Shown here piece by piece: positions 38,341 through 50,844 of a stretch of 64,000 bases of DNA. Under the pieces are notes generated by a model. That model searched no databases. It was not told where the DNA came from and saw only the letters and a list, made by a program, of their open reading frames with translations. This DNA comes from Magicicada septendecula. Lineage: Eukaryota > Arthropoda > Insecta > Hemiptera > Cicadidae. Within the stretch, counting starts at the first letter, position 1, and every line of letters begins with the position of its first letter. The position numbers and the translations under genes were made by a program. Location: assembly GCA_034769895.1 (NCBI GenBank), contig CM068370.1:49733454-49797453 (forward strand). Reading direction: 5' to 3'.

Positions 38341-38720
38341 TTTGTGTGTGTTTCAGGTAAGTCTGACGTGATCATATCAATACCGATAAACTGGTGAGTA
38401 AGAATAGCCTAATAAGTAATAACAGCCAGATCAGGGGTAAAGGAAATGGACAGTTAGCGATACACAGAACTTTGCCCTCCCTAAAAGTGTCATGTTTACT
38501 GTATATGCTCTGACAGGATTATATTGCGTCTAGGTGTGTACATATTTCAATTTTTCATGTTTAAGATGGTATGCAGGTGGGAAATAACTACACGATCACG
38601 AGTAACAGCCCTGGTCGACGTCGTCGGGCTAAAGGCCTTTGTTGCCAAGCCCCCCCCCCAAAAAAATAAAAAAACAAGTAATAATAAGAACACTAGCATC
38701 AATAACAAGAACAGCCACAA
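38341..38720. other. Unassigned sequence
   Basis: No gene recognised; a C/A homopolymer patch lies at 38650-38675. Confidence 0.4.
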
Positions 38721-38960
38721 TCTTCTTCTTCTTCTTCTTCTTCTTCTTCTTCTTCTTCTTCTTCTTCTTCTTCTTCTTCTTCGTTTTTCTCATCTACTTC
38801 TTCACTATAAGGCATTAGGCATACTGCAGCACTTTCTGGGTCTGCCGCCACTTCTTCCTATCATTATTTGCCTTGGAATGCCTATACGGTGGCGTTTGTT
38901 CGACATGCTCCGTCCATGCGATTTTAAACTCCTTGTTGTCGCTATTACTACTTATAATAA
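38721..38960 (-). pseudogene. LINE 3' end with AAG-triplet tail
   Basis: From about 38950 the minus strand encodes WTEHVEQTPPYRHSKANNDR, then DRKKWRQTQKVLQYA then stop. DRKKWR is the conserved end of several insect LINE polyproteins. A second frame shows GRPRKCC, also LINE-tail-like. The coding trace leads into an (AAG)n run on the minus strand (38721-38782), as in the other LINE ends here. Confidence 0.5.
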
Positions 38961-39299
38961 ATTTTTTTTATTGTACTTCGTTACGTCGTAATATATTAGC
39001 ATCGAAAACAGAAAAAATCCAACAATGCGCTGTGAACGAGACAACGTAATTACAACCTTATTAAGTTGGCACATCATATAAGTGTTGACACGGCATCAGT
39101 ACCCCGTTGCACGAAATCAAACACGTCTGCTGTACTGCTACCAACATATTATGTTGCTTGTTGAAAATTGGAGAAACGATCCATACTCGCCTGCCTCTGC
39201 AGACTTTTCTTAGTGGAACTGCCAGGACCTCTTGTAATTTAAACAACTCCTTTTATTTTGATACCAACGCCAGCTGATTTGAGTTTTAATTGATTTTTC

Positions 39300-40315
39300 T
39301 GTCAACGTTAATTTAATAAAAGGCAGCTTGGATCAGGCACTAGGGCAGGAAAAAAGACTTTTGTAGCTAATGTAGAAAATTAAATTTCATATAGCAATTA
39401 CTCTATGAACTTTATAGTAGTATCAAGGTGCTGAGGTTTTGTATAATTTCTAGCTCTTCCACGACAAATTGACACTAATCTCTACTTGAAAACCTACCGA
39501 AACCTACGACAGATGTTTGGATTCCACGGATAGACACGAGGCAAAACTTATTAACCAGAGAGTTTCCTCACAGATATCAGCTATAATATACAAACCCAAG
39601 TCCAACACTGCTGGATTCTAGAATACAAACGGAAACAGTTGTAGAACATCATCATCACCTATAACGTACCTACGTTATAATGCCGGGAACCTGTGCATCA
39701 TTGGCTCTGGTCAATTACACAGGCTGCCATAGACTTAACCAACTTCTAATTAAACACATATAATTTTAGTAAATGTCTATACATAATATATGATCCCTAG
39801 AATTGAAGGAAAATGGACATGGGTTCCTGTTGATGTATTCACTCAGTTTTGTGTGTTATATAATGACATCTCTTTATTATTCGATAACCTTAAAATCTCT
39901 ACATAAGGTTTTCAACATAGCTGATTCTTAATTTACAGATTACAGTTTACAACATATATTTCAGAAGGTCCCTTTAAATAAGGAAGTTTATGTGTTTGAA
40001 TTCTCCACGGATCCGGGATCTAAATCTTGTTTGTGAATAATGCTCATTTACTCATATACTATCTTTCAACTTAAGCCATTTGAAGAATGGACTTTATTTA
40101 GCTTTTGTCATTTGAATAATGGACTTTATTTAAACTTTAGAAACAGAGACGCTCTATAATTTAAGCGTTACTTTCTACTACACATACTTTTAAGCATATT
40201 ACATACTACTGGTTACAATTAGTGACTACTCTTAAAAGTCTTGAAGTGTTATTTAAATTTTCTTTGGTACATTTTTATTTGAATATTACTTAATTACGGA
40301 AGACTGGCTTCTGCG
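39300..40315 (-). other. T-rich block downstream of the Gag remnant
   Basis: Non-coding, thymine-rich on the plus strand, with no reading frame of note. It lies 3' (minus-strand sense) of the Gag C-terminal remnant and resembles 58960-62080 in composition. Confidence 0.35.
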
Positions 40316-40500
40316 TCACCTTATGGTATCCTGATGTTGATTCAGATTAGGCTCCTCGGTCCTTGGGGTGTCTACTGATGGTCTGTCGTTATTGTAGTTT
40401 CCGTTGACGTTGAAGTTCCTGAAGTGAGTTCGGTGATTCTGAGGCTGGTACTCTTTTCTCGGATGTCTGGTAGAAAACCTCGTTAGTAGTATAACTCATG
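40316..40500 (-). pseudogene. Gag C-terminal remnant, Asn-rich
   Basis: The minus-strand frame reads TRHPRKEYQPQNHRTHFRNF, NVNGNYNNDRPSVDTPRTEE and LNQHQDTIR then stop. The Asn/Arg/Gln-rich, zinc-finger-free character matches the C-terminal half of the Gag at 62087-63694 (YNRGNNQNGGGYNRPNNQYH). Only about 60 codons are recognisable. Upstream the sequence turns T-rich and non-coding, so the Gag core is gone. Confidence 0.55.
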
Positions 40501-41230
40501 TTAATGTTTGTTCCACAGATATGCACTTTATATAATTATTGATAAGGAGTTTTCACCTTAGGTACCTAGTACCTATTTTATTTTAAATACATTGTTCTCT
40601 TACAAATTAGTATGTAGAGATGTCATCGCGCACACTTATTCATTCTTTTTTCTTTTATATTACATGTTTATATAGGACTCACTATTTACCGCTACATTAC
40701 GTTGCACACTGTTCTTAGTTGAACTTAAAAGAAACAAAATATTGTTTTGTTTTGTGGCATCGTTCGGATGCGACCAGTTTACTTCGTGAGCGCTCCATCA
40801 CTAGTACTATACGTTTATTGGGAGAGGTAAAGTAACTTCGCGGAGTTTACGCTTTACCAGAAAAATAGTTCCGCCTTTTAATCGATATTTACCGTTTTAA
40901 TCTTTGACACATTTATTATCCAAAGATATCCTTTACTTCAGAAATGATTATTGTATACAACTGTTTTTTCCTTGTTTATTTTTACTGAGTTGCACTTTAC
41001 TCATATTATTAGTTTTGTTTATGGGTTAATATGCGTGTTGATGCCGGTTACCGCCTGTCAGTGCATGGTTAATTATTAAGGGTGTGTCCTTACTTTTATA
41101 CTCGCATTCCTTTCGGTTTTTTAAATCTCTTTATTAAATCTTATTTCTGCGTTATTTTAGGGATTTAAAGTTGGTTTAAATGTACGATTTTATTTAAATC
41201 TAAATTTTCTCCTCTTCTTACTTTTTTTTT
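40501..41230 (-). other. T-rich block
   Basis: Non-coding with the same plus-strand T bias. No Gag core could be read in it. Confidence 0.35.
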
Positions 41231-41280
41231 ACATTTTTATTATTAATGAAATCGTCACACACCATCTACAAGGATTAAAC

Positions 41281-41590
41281 CAAGGATGGTTTGTTCCGGT
41301 CCTAAACAGGCAAAGTTGGTCCCAAACCTAAAGCTGGTCACTTCAGGGCTTCCTCGTACGTCCCACGCCTCTTCGTCCGTTCGGCTTATAGTTCCAGAGT
41401 TGTCTGGGGATACGATAGTCATCCAGTCGTCAAAGATGTTCCCACCAATTCAGCCGATACTGGGCAATACCGTCGAGTATACACGTCCGTATTCAGTTCC
41501 TGCCGTATTTTCTAAAGCATTGACTTCTTGTTACGCGGTGGCGATCTCGAAATACCATGTTATGGAAAGTTTTTCGTTCAGGCTTTCTTA
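41281..41590 (-). pseudogene. LINE RT C-terminal remnant
   Basis: The minus strand reads RDRHRVTRSQCFRKYGRN, ILDGIAQYRLNWWEHL, RLDDYRIPRQLWNYKPNGRR, GVGRTRKP and TNHPWFNPC. This is the familiar LINE end YRLNWWEHV-RMDD-RIP then GRR-VGRPRKRW. Frameshifts and stops (after YGRN, before RLDD) make it inactive. The fragment is cut at its 5' side. Confidence 0.75.
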
Positions 41591-41914
41591 AGAAGGATTC
41601 TCTAACTACAGGATTCTTGAGGGGAGTGCCTGGTTCATTAGCGCCTGTTAGTGGGTTAGTGGTCAGAGCTTTGTGGGTAGTATTCTCGGTTTAAATGCTT
41701 ACTGGAAATTATTTCTGCTATGTGGGCTCTCCAGAAAGAGAGGAGAGAGAGAGAGAGAGAGAGTACGCAGATGTATGCTTCTCACCGACGGTTCATGAAA
41801 GCCTATAAGAATTAAATAAGTCTGAGTATTAAATATTGTTACTGGACGATGTGGTAAGTTTTGGGCGGATATCAAAACCATATTCCTCTTTACCAGCAAT
41901 CAAAATGTAAATAT

Positions 41915-42866
41915 GCTACGACAATTCCGTAACGCTCTCGACAAGTCGGCAGCTGCAGTTACGTAACGCTCTCGACAAGTCGGCAGGTGCAGTTACGTAA
42001 CGCTCTCGACAAGTCGGCAGGTGCAGTTACGTAACGCTCTCGACAAGTCGGCAGGTGCAGTTACGTAACGCTCTCGACAAGTCGGCAGGTGCAGTTACGT
42101 AACGCTCTCGACAAGTCGGCAGGTGCAGTTACGTAACGCTCTCGACAAGTCGGCAGGTGCAGTTACGTAACGCTCTCGACAAGTCGGCAGCTGCAGTTAC
42201 GTAACGCTCTCGGCAAGTCGGCAGCTGCAGTTACGTAACGCTCTCGACAAGTCGGCAGGTGCAGTTACGTAACGCTCTCGACAAGTCGGCAGGTGCAGTT
42301 ACGTAACGCTCTCGACAAGTCGGCAGGTGCAGTTACGTAACGCTCTCGACAAGTCGGCAGCTGCAGTTACGTAACGCTCTCGACAAGTCGGCACCTGCAG
42401 TTACGTAAACGTTCTACACGTTTCTCGGCTAGCTCAGGGTGCGGCGTCTTTGTCAAGGCGTTCACTCAAGTACTGTAGCTTCCAGACTGTTCGAGCACTC
42501 TTAACTATGCAAATTATGTTGGCATGCCACCAGCAATATGGAAAATTATACTCGAATATCTGCGGGGCCTATATAAGCAACAGCGGCCAGTTTAGATGTT
42601 AGTTACACCTGGCGATGTTGTAGAGTGCGTATCAAGTGATTGTTACTGATTAGTGGAAAGTGATTATTGTGTTATAATTAGTGCAGAACTCTAATAGTTG
42701 ACATTATTATTGCGTGTGGACAAATTTAACTTGAATAATTGTATGAGAGTACCTTGTTGATTACAAATTGTTATTTGTGACTAATTAAAGCTAATAATTA
42801 GTGACTTCATTTGTCTGTATTTTGTTTCCACTGTACAATACGGCGATTCGTGGGATCGTTGTAACA
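41915..42866 (+). mobile_element. Solo LTR of the ATAT family with an expanded 5' end
   Basis: It starts gctacgac after ATAT (41911-41914; the initial T may be shared with the duplication) and ends CGTTGTAACA before ATAT (42867-42870). The parts in order are 14 units of a 34-bp repeat, the U3 block cagactgttcgagcactc, a TATA box (ggcctatataagc) near 42567-42579, and an R/U5 region ending with the shared cggcgattcgtgggatcg. The interior is missing, so this is a solo LTR. It is about 950 bp, against 479-568 bp for the two complete copies, mostly because of the repeat array. Confidence 0.8.
41929..42410. repeat. 34-bp minisatellite, 14 copies
   Basis: CGCTCTCGACAAGTCGGCAG recurs every 34 bases from 41933 to 42375. 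The unit's other part is gtgcagttacgtaa. A single unit (TTACGTAACGCTCTCG, then aagtcggcaggtgca) stands at the 5' end of the LTR at 12288, so the array is an expansion of LTR terminal sequence. Variants are agctgcag for aggtgcag, and one cggcaag unit. Confidence 0.96.
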
Positions 42867-42870
42867 ATAT

Positions 42871-43764
42871 GAAGTCTTCCACTTTGTGGAAGAACTTTTA
42901 ATGATTAGACAAAGTGCGATACAACGAACCACTGTGAAACATAAGAAAAATGATACAAATAATACACTGATAATATACGTATTAGACAATAAATGAAGGC
43001 AAATTAACTACGAACAAATCAAAAACTGTATACCGAAAGAGGATTAAAATAAATTACAAGATTAAAATCCAAAAACGGATTCGAAATTGTAGAAACCGTG
43101 CGATTGTAAACGTTACGAACTGAAGACGTTTGTGAGAAGAAATAAAACACAATCAGATTACAAAGTAAAGTTATGACAGATGTTCAGAAACTGCATGTGG
43201 AACGTGTTGAAAAAGAGAAGACAATAAACGGTGATATCGACAATAACCGCTGTAAGCAACCCCGGTAAAGGCAATAAATAAATAATATCTACGTACAGTT
43301 TTACGCCTCCAATAAATCTCATCAATTCCATAATATGTCGTTCGGTGGAAGGAATCGCTACGGTTATACATTATTTTTGGCTCAACACATGGCCACAAGC
43401 AAAACCTTATTTACTGCGTGCCTCGGGTAGAAAAACATAAATCTTTCTATTACGTTAACACAACCTCGATCGAGTAACATAATTACCCTTATGATAACAA
43501 TAACATTATTAAACTTATTATTAATAGTTTTAACGGCGTAATAAACCTACTCGCCGGACGGTCAACAACAGCATTCCACCATAAGCTTTAAACGCCAATA
43601 AACAAACCATAAAATCATACGCCTCGACCATAAACAGACGCGTAGAGTATAAACACGGTTACGAATTTACCAGCAGGTGACTGCATATGTATAGGCTACG
43701 GCTATATCACTATTGGAGTCGTGAATTCTTTTGAAACAGCTCACCGGATGGTGGTACCGAAGTA
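42871..43764. other. Unassigned AT-rich sequence between LTRs
   Basis: No gene recognised. As both flanking LTRs carry their own ATAT, this is not the interior of one element. Confidence 0.45.
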
Positions 43765-44157
43765 AAATACTACTCCAGACTGTTCTAATGCTTGTAATTA
43801 CACAAATTATGCTGGCACTCAGCCAAAAGAATGGAAAATTATTCTGGAACACCTGCAGGACCTATACAAGCAAGAGCGGCCGACTTAGTTACACCTGGCA
43901 AGATTGTAGAGCGCGGAGCAAGTGGTGGTTGCTGTGGAAAGTGATTAGGCCTACTGTGTTATAATTATTGCGGAACTCTTAATAGTAGACATAATTATTG
44001 CGTGTGGACAAATTTAACTTGAATTAGGTGTACGAGAGTATCTTGTTGATTTCAAATTGTTATTTGTGACTAACTAAAGCTGGAAATTAGTGGTTTCATT
44101 GGTGTCTGTGTTTTGTTTCCACCGTACCATACGACGATCCGTGAGGCCGTCGTAACA
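43765..44157 (+). mobile_element. LTR of the ATAT family, 5'-truncated
   Basis: It shares ccagactgttc, cacaaattatgctggca, ggaaaattattctggaacac, gttacacctggc and the U5 end accatacgacgatccgtgag-gccgtcgtaaca with the other copies, and is followed by ATAT at 44158-44161. The 5' part before about 43765 is not recognisable. The TATA region is changed (ggacctatacaagcaagagc). Confidence 0.75.
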
Positions 44158-44161
44158 ATAT

Positions 44162-45129
44162 GTGTTTTATGGTAGATGGTAAATACGGCGACGTCCTATC
44201 CTTTCCTTACAACATCCCGTTGCACTTCACAGATTAAACGTTGGCAGTTGATTCGGATTTTTATTTTATTCAGCTCCCAAACTTTCCTCTAAAGAGTGTA
44301 GAGGAAACTCAACGGGATTGATCAATCTCAACTCAACCCGACGAAACTCAACGGGGCGTGATTCTGTCTGGTTCGCTTGCCCCGTTTCGAATCTCAAGAG
44401 TAACGAAACTTATAATTGGTATTCTAATATCTATTAGGCGCCCGTCTTGTTTGTTTAAAACGCTCAAGTAGCAGAAAACAACGTTAAGACGCGTCAAGTC
44501 TGACGGCAGATTGTGTGATAAAATTACTTTGCACGCAGTTCTCGTTAGCGTCGAGACGCTCTTATTCCGCTAATTTCAATCTCTTTCAATGCCCGTTTTT
44601 CTTTTTCACGAACGGGATCCAACAGGGATCCTTGTAAGCGGTGATTAGTCGTTACATGCCGGGTATTTCTAGCGGAGCGGTACCTCGAAACCGTTCAACC
44701 TTGTCGTATGAATAATCTAATGAGTCATATTCTCGGCCAGTTTATTTTGAAGCTTAACTTATTTCAACTCTTGTATTAATCACCGACTGGTAAACCGTTC
44801 TTGGCTTTACGATTATCTCTGTGTGTGCATCGCGTTTACCTTCGCGAAAACAAATTTCCGCTGTAAAACGGGAACGTGACTAAACGCGAACAATCACAGT
44901 TACGAATTATGTGCAAAGTTTAACCGCGTTCCCGCGACGCCGAAATTAAACTCCACTCTGTAACAGCGAGTCAGTTTTCTATTTATCGAACGTTAGATTG
45001 TAATTGCGTACAGTCACTGAGTTTATGTACTATACACAGTCGCTATTTATAACTGTGTTATATTTTGTCACATATGGCTTTAACACCCTAATCGAATTTG
45101 CCACATCGGTCAAAAAAAGACACTAAACA
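44162..45129. other. Unassigned sequence
   Basis: No gene or repeat recognised in about 970 bases; a few ctcaacgggat-type short repeats lie at 44310-44360. Confidence 0.4.
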
Positions 45130-45890
45130 CCCAGATTTTTCCAATCTTTTATGGTTTTGAAAGGGATGACGTGACCAAACCAACGCAGTTGCGAGCTTTC
45201 AATTTATCATTTATAGAGAATATCTTCAAATTCTTTCGGATGTTAGCGTTTCTCACCCACGAGTTTACTTCTCAATTCTCTTCAGGAATTTCATCTCCAT
45301 TGCTTGTATTCTCTTTTTATGTCTGTCCATGACTCGCAACTGTACGTCAATGTTGGAGCATATACAGATTTGAATACTGCCAGTTTGGTTTTTCTATGAC
45401 ACTTTGCTTTTTCCAAGAAACTTCTTGTTGATAGAACCGTAAGGCTTGCTTGCAGCTGAGATCCTCATGTCTAACTCTGACTCAATTCTGCCATCCTCAC
45501 TGAAAACGCCACCTAAAAATTTGAATGTCGCCAATTGTTCAATTTTCTGATTACTATTCTGTGTTGTCTTGCTTGTCTACTTATTATCATTGTCTTTGCC
45601 TAGGTTGGGCTAATAATCATATTCTTCCTCCTCATCGTTTCTTCCCACACATTTATGTTATGCTGTAGATTATGGTTTGTGCTGGCAATCAGAACGATGT
45701 CGTCGGCAAAAGCAAGGCCTGTGCAATACACTGGTTGCAGCCTCCAGTTGCCTACCTTAAACTTCCTACTTCTTTGTTGACTCTCCTTGATAATAGCATC
45801 TACCAATACGATAAAAAGGTAAGGTGAAAGAATGTCTCCGTGTCTCACTCCACCTGATGCGCTAAACTCACTTGATGTTTAGTTTGTATT
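45130..45890 (-). pseudogene. LINE reverse transcriptase fragment with FADD
   Basis: The minus-strand frame 45848-45600 reads MRHGDILSPYLFIVLVDAII, then YCTGLAFADDIVLIASTNHN and NINVWEETMRRKNMIISP. These are RT motif B (GD-LSP-LF) and motif C (LAFADDIVLIA) with the catalytic Asp pair intact. Beyond 45600 the C-terminal part continues in other frames with stops (SWKKQSV, IEKPNWQYSNLY, ARNCVGLVTS) to about 45130. The frame is broken after motif C. Confidence 0.8.
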
Positions 45891-46134
45891 AACCAAATGA
45901 CTGGTATTATCTTTCCCGTACTGCTGTATAGGAAGTGAGGTGAATGTGATAATTTTTATAGGCGGGTTCAATTAAAAGAATGTGGTTACAATTTTCTTTA
46001 CTGTTTAATGGTTTACTCCTGTTTTAAGCAGTGGATACATGCGGTCCTCGTAATCATATTTTTAACTTGTTAATTCTTTGTCACTAGTTGATAGAGTATT
46101 ATGTATTTCTTCACATGTATTAGTATATAATTAA

Positions 46135-47215
46135 AGAATAGGAAAAGATAAAGAGACATGTATTGCTTTTGTAGACATTGAAAAGCCTTTGATAATGTGC
46201 GATGGAAGAAATTGTTTGAAGTACTTAAGACGTTGGGGATCGGGACTGTGACTATAAGCTGACATGGGAGAGCAATAGTGAGATGCAAAAGAAGAAACAA
46301 GAATTATAAAAGGCATTATGCAAGGATGCAACCTCTCACCAGCACTGTTTAATTCATATATACAGGATGGGCTCGACGTAGTCAACGAAGTTGCAAAGAG
46401 GGAATAATAATCCACGGAGAAAGAATAAACATGATATTGGCCGATGATATTACTGTAGTGGCAGAAAATGAGCAGCATCTGAGTAAAGTTTTACACAGTA
46501 TGGATAAAATATTGACCGAAGGATATAATATGAAAAAAAATAGGGCTAAAACCAAAATTATGATTTGTGGAAGAAAAGAAAATTTTAAGTTAACATTGCA
46601 CTGAGAGGAGAACCCCTTCAGGATGCGAGCGAATTTAAGCAGTAAAATGACTATGTAAAATGTAAAATTAAATGTAAAATTACAAAGGATGACCGAAGTG
46701 AAAGAGATATTTTTAGCAGAATAAACCAGGCTAAGATTGATTTTAACAAAAAATGGAGAATACTAACAACAAGTAACACATCTCCCTTAAAACAAGAAGC
46801 GTTTCCTAATGAGTTTTATATGTCATGTAAGGTTACGAGTCGTAGACAATAGGTATGAAGGAAAAAAGAAAACTTGACGGCTTCGAGATATGGTGTTATC
46901 GCAAGATGCTAAAAATAAAATGGTCTGACAAAATTACAAATGAAGAGATGGTGAACAGAACAGGCAATGAGAGGTGTTTGTTGAAAAGCATGATTAGGAC
47001 TACAAGAAGGGTAAAACCTATTAGACATACACTGCGGCATGAAGGACTACTAAAGTTGGTAATAAAAGGAACAATAGAAGATTTAAGGAAGGCCTAGGGT
47101 GCAATATATAAAGCAAATTATGGAGGATGTAAACTGTGAATCTTATGAGGAAATGAAGAGGAAAGCACAAGATCGATCACAATGGAAGACTGGTGCAAAC
47201 CAATCTTAGGATTGA
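46135..47215 (+). pseudogene. LINE reverse transcriptase, motif A to C-terminus
   Basis: The plus strand gives CIAFVDIEKPFDNVRWKKLF (motif A), RMQPLTSTV-like motif B, INMILADDITVVAENEQHLS (motif C, ADD), then QAKIDFNKKWRILTTSN, FEIWCYRKMLKIKWSDKITN and SMIRTTRRVKPIRHTLRHEG, ending in YEEMKRKAQDRSQWKTG. It is an RTE/ednr-like LINE with several frameshifts and stops. The 3' end near 47215 is followed at once by a hairpin motif (47242). Confidence 0.85.
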
Positions 47216-47241
47216 AGACATAAGAAGAGAATTATATAATT

Positions 47242-47287
47242 AGCCTGAAGACGGCTGGCGATTGTTTGGCTGGCCGAAACGTCGCAT
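47242..47287 (+). other. CTGAAGA-hairpin-GAAACGTC motif
   Basis: CCTGAAGACGGCTGGC, a nine-base loop, GCTGGCC and GAAACGTCGC. It has the same form as the motifs at 20159, 22302 and 49813. Confidence 0.45.
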
Positions 47288-49039
47288 TTATATATTTCTC
47301 TGTGATGCCAAAAGTCAGTCGGTCAAATTCAAATTCAAATGTGTACAATCCATCACAGCCATCATTTAAGGTAGGTATGTTGGCTGAAACCCTCTCAAAA
47401 TTTCCCACTCGGCTAAAAAACTCCAATACTTTGATAATTTTTTTATTTTTTTAATGAAGATCTAAAAGTATTTTTAATAAACAATAATAAATAATAAATA
47501 ATCTACAGAAATTTCAGTAGGTAAATGATAGGTATCCATAATATTTACCCTTAACATGTTTTGTTTGGCGTCCATCCCGAAATCAAATACCAGGTTAGAT
47601 AAATATATGTATATATTGCAACAGAACACAGGATCATAAGCTATGTTGTTTATATCAGAGCACATGGATGACGAACATTTTCTTGTTTAAATTGGTTTTA
47701 TGTAATATTTTGTCTTTTAGCCGTACGTTTTGTATTTAGAAATGGATAAGCATGTAGGGTATACCAAACTCTTCATAAAAAGGTGTTCTATATTGTCATG
47801 TATTTTTTGTGTGAATTTGTGCGCGTGTGCGGGTGTGATAATGTGCGATCGCTATAGCTTCAGTGGTAGTTAACCGATTGACGTGAAACTTTGACAAGGA
47901 ATTATTTAGGTAAATAGCTTCAATTTGTGTATACTCTGAGGTTCATAACTACTTTAGAAATATGTTTTTTTTTAAGTGAAGAAAAACTCAATTGTCACTC
48001 TTATCAAAGATAGGGTAATAAAATTCGTAGATAATTTCCATGCAGGCCTTTGATAAATTATACAAAATTTTTCATGAAATTTGTATATCTGTTTGTTCCA
48101 TCAATCATGTGACTTGGGCTTAGCCTATCAGAATACACTAAATTCAGTGAGATTCATTCGTTGTAGAGTTAGGATGGACACAGTCTGTCTGTAGAAGTTG
48201 CAAGGGGAAGTTGTGCCCGGTGAAGAGAGTTGTTCTCTTACGAACGTAGATATATCATATAAAAAATAAATCTTGGTAATTCTTAACGAAGTTTTGTGTT
48301 AAGAACCGGGTGGGTAAAATATTTAGATAAAATTTAAAATATAATACAGTGCTATTTTCGTGTAAGTTAAGATATCCGCTTAGGGAATTTAAAGACACTT
48401 CAAGATATCGTGGAAGGTGTACATTAAATGCACCGCATTAATTAATACCCATATTAATCCTGAGATTAAGAAAATATAAAGTATAAATTAAAAATAAACT
48501 GTACGAGTGAAATTTATAATCATTGTGAGTGAACAATTTATGAATAAACTAATTAATGTTAGCAGTCAAACATAACAACGAGACTCATTGAACTATCGCC
48601 GCTGGAGCCGCCTGCCGTAGAAGAGGACGACAACACGAAGAGGACGCCAGGAAAGAGTGACGCTGTAGAAGAGGACGACGAGACGAAGAAGACGCCAGGA
48701 CGAAGAGGACACCAGGAAGGAGTGACGCTGAAGAAGAGGACGCCAGGACGGGAGCGACGAGAGGAGAGGAGGACGTTGCAGCAACCAAGTAAAATCGATT
48801 TATATTATCGAACAATACAAACAATTATTTCTATTATCAATACATGACAATTTATAATACAATATACATCTTTAAAAACTATATTTGTGTGTATAATAAA
48901 TAATTTTTCATCTCCTCCATAATAGACTTGTTTGTGAATTTTACACACTCACTATATCCTTATTAGTATAATAAAATTTGATTTGTTGCAATATGTATAT
49001 AAATATATGCTAATAGAATAAATAATATTCCTTTAAATA
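47288..49039. other. Unassigned sequence with a purine-rich tandem patch
   Basis: No gene recognised. At 48610-48770 an imperfect tandem repeat (gaagaggacgac, gacgccagga, gagtgacgctg) occurs three times. Confidence 0.4.
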
Positions 49040-49860
49040 CATTTGAAATACAAAAAGAAAAGAAAATTATATATGATATTCCTATAAAAAATGGATATAA
49101 CCCCAAAATTATTGATAATATAGTAAACAAAATTAATCAAAAAATGGTAAATAATTCTTTCATTAACAAAACACAGAAAAATCAAAATATAAAATACAGG
49201 ATATTAATTTCACATACATAGGCAATATTAATCATAAAATTACAAAATTATTTAAAAACCAAAATATAAAAATTACCTATAACAGTAACAAAACAGATTT
49301 TAATAGAAACAAACCTAAAACAGATTCATATTCATAATTTAAATGAAGTATATAAAATTGAATGTAACAAATTTTATGTTGGCCAAAATAAAAAGACGTT
49401 TAAAAGAAAGATATCTACAACACCGTAATTCATATTTAAAACCAGATATACCGGTATATAAATCAAATTTAGCTACACACTCAATAAAAAACAAACACAC
49501 ATTTCCAAATTTATTTTAAATAATATCATTTATTAAAACACATTTCCAAAGGTCCAAAAATGACCTTATGGGAAAATTTAGAAATATTTAAACATAAAAC
49601 AAGTAATAAATTAATAACAGAACAAATTCAGATTAATACAAAAAATGATAATATTTTCAAGATTACTAATTTAATAAAATAATAAATATATTTTACAATT
49701 AATTGTATAACATTTTATATATACACATATAAAATCATTAAATTTAATCTACATATAAAACAGCTTTTTTGAACAATGATTTAAACAAAATTTTAAATTT
49801 ATTAAATTATATCTGATGACGATAGTAACACCACTATCGAAACATATATGTTATTTACAA
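49040..49860 (+). pseudogene. Penelope-like element, GIY-YIG endonuclease end
   Basis: The plus strand reads VYKIECNKFYVGQ-KKTFK, RYLQHRNSYLKPDIPVYKS, NLATHSIKNKHTFPN, MTLWENLEIFKHK and LITEQIQINTKNDNIFKITN then stop. VYKI-C--FYVGQ is the GIY-YIG core of Penelope-like retroelements, followed by an R-QHR segment and an ATH block, as in that family. Single-base shifts separate the blocks, and the upstream RT is unreadable in the A-rich sequence before 49340. After the stop comes a hairpin motif at 49813. The short copy at 22080-22350 shares the last 25 codons. Confidence 0.75.
49813..49846 (+). ncRNA. Hammerhead-like motif at Penelope-like 3' end
   Basis: CTGATGA, one extra C, GATAG, an eight-base loop, CTATC, then GAAAC. 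Hammerhead ribozymes have the core CUGANGA-stem II-GAAA, and Penelope-like elements are known to carry them. Here one base too many separates CTGATGA from the stem, and stems I and III are not evident, so activity is unproven. Confidence 0.4.
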
Positions 49861-50844
49861 AATAATCAATATATTCTTGTAAAAAGTTGTATTACTATTA
49901 TTAATAATATATAATATAAAACAAGAAAAATTGAGCATTTATGAATATAAAAAAAGAATATAAAATTATCATCATTCTTCAAAGCGGTTTCATCGACCCG
50001 TTATTCAAACCATAATGTTATTTACAAATTTTGGACGTAATACAAGAAGACCATTAATCATTGACATGTTTTCAGTTATTTTTAACTACTTTATTTTACA
50101 AATAAACGTAGGATAATTTTTTTAAATAGAAAACGTTCAGTAGCTAACAAGCCGCCGCGCCGTTGGCCTAGTCTACCTAGAAATAATCATTGAAGACTAA
50201 ATCTCTAAAACCTTATATTTCATAGTATTATATTTTCGACGAAAATTCACTCCACTAACGTATATATTCTCTTCTTCTTTGATGTTTGATCCTTTCAGTA
50301 CGCGTATGATTCATTGTATTTCATATCAATTTCAAGTTCTGCGTTTTCCTTCTGACAGAAACACATTTTACTTCTGCCAAGTGTGCTTTTCGTTAACGTT
50401 TCTGTAAATACTTCTTTGTCGACCTTTGCTGATACATCAAAAAGGTTAACAGCACTCGGCGGAACAATGAATTACACATGAAAATGAACGCAACACGAAT
50501 AGCGGTATTTTCTAACGCACGAGTTCAAACAGTTCAGAACACACTCACGTTGCCACCGCAGCTGTATATAATTGGATAAATGCCAAATACTCCAACTGGC
50601 CAAATGCAGATCATTAGTCTGCTGTCTTACGTGCTGTGTACATATTGTTACTAAAAGTGTAAATTGTCCCCCTACAAGTTCAACTTAAGTTGTTGTGTTA
50701 GGGTTTATATGAGTGTCTCTTACAAATGAAAAACAATATTAAAAAAAGGAAAGTACGATTTCGAAAAGAAGAAAAATGAAAGAATTCTGTTTCTGAAAGC
50801 GATATCTCCATAGATACCTGAAAAATAAAACACGGAAGGATACG
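49861..50844. other. Unassigned AT-rich sequence
   Basis: No gene or repeat recognised. Confidence 0.4.

Noticed and set aside
41929-42410. CRISPR-like regular repeats
   Set aside because: The repeats are contiguous with no variable spacers, lie within an LTR, and the genome is eukaryotic.
42871-43764. Interior of a single LTR element between two LTRs
   Set aside because: Both LTRs are followed by their own ATAT, and the sequence between has no primer site, gag or pol trace.
48585-48824. Ser/Ala-rich minus-strand frame
   Set aside because: It is read out of an imperfect purine-rich tandem repeat.
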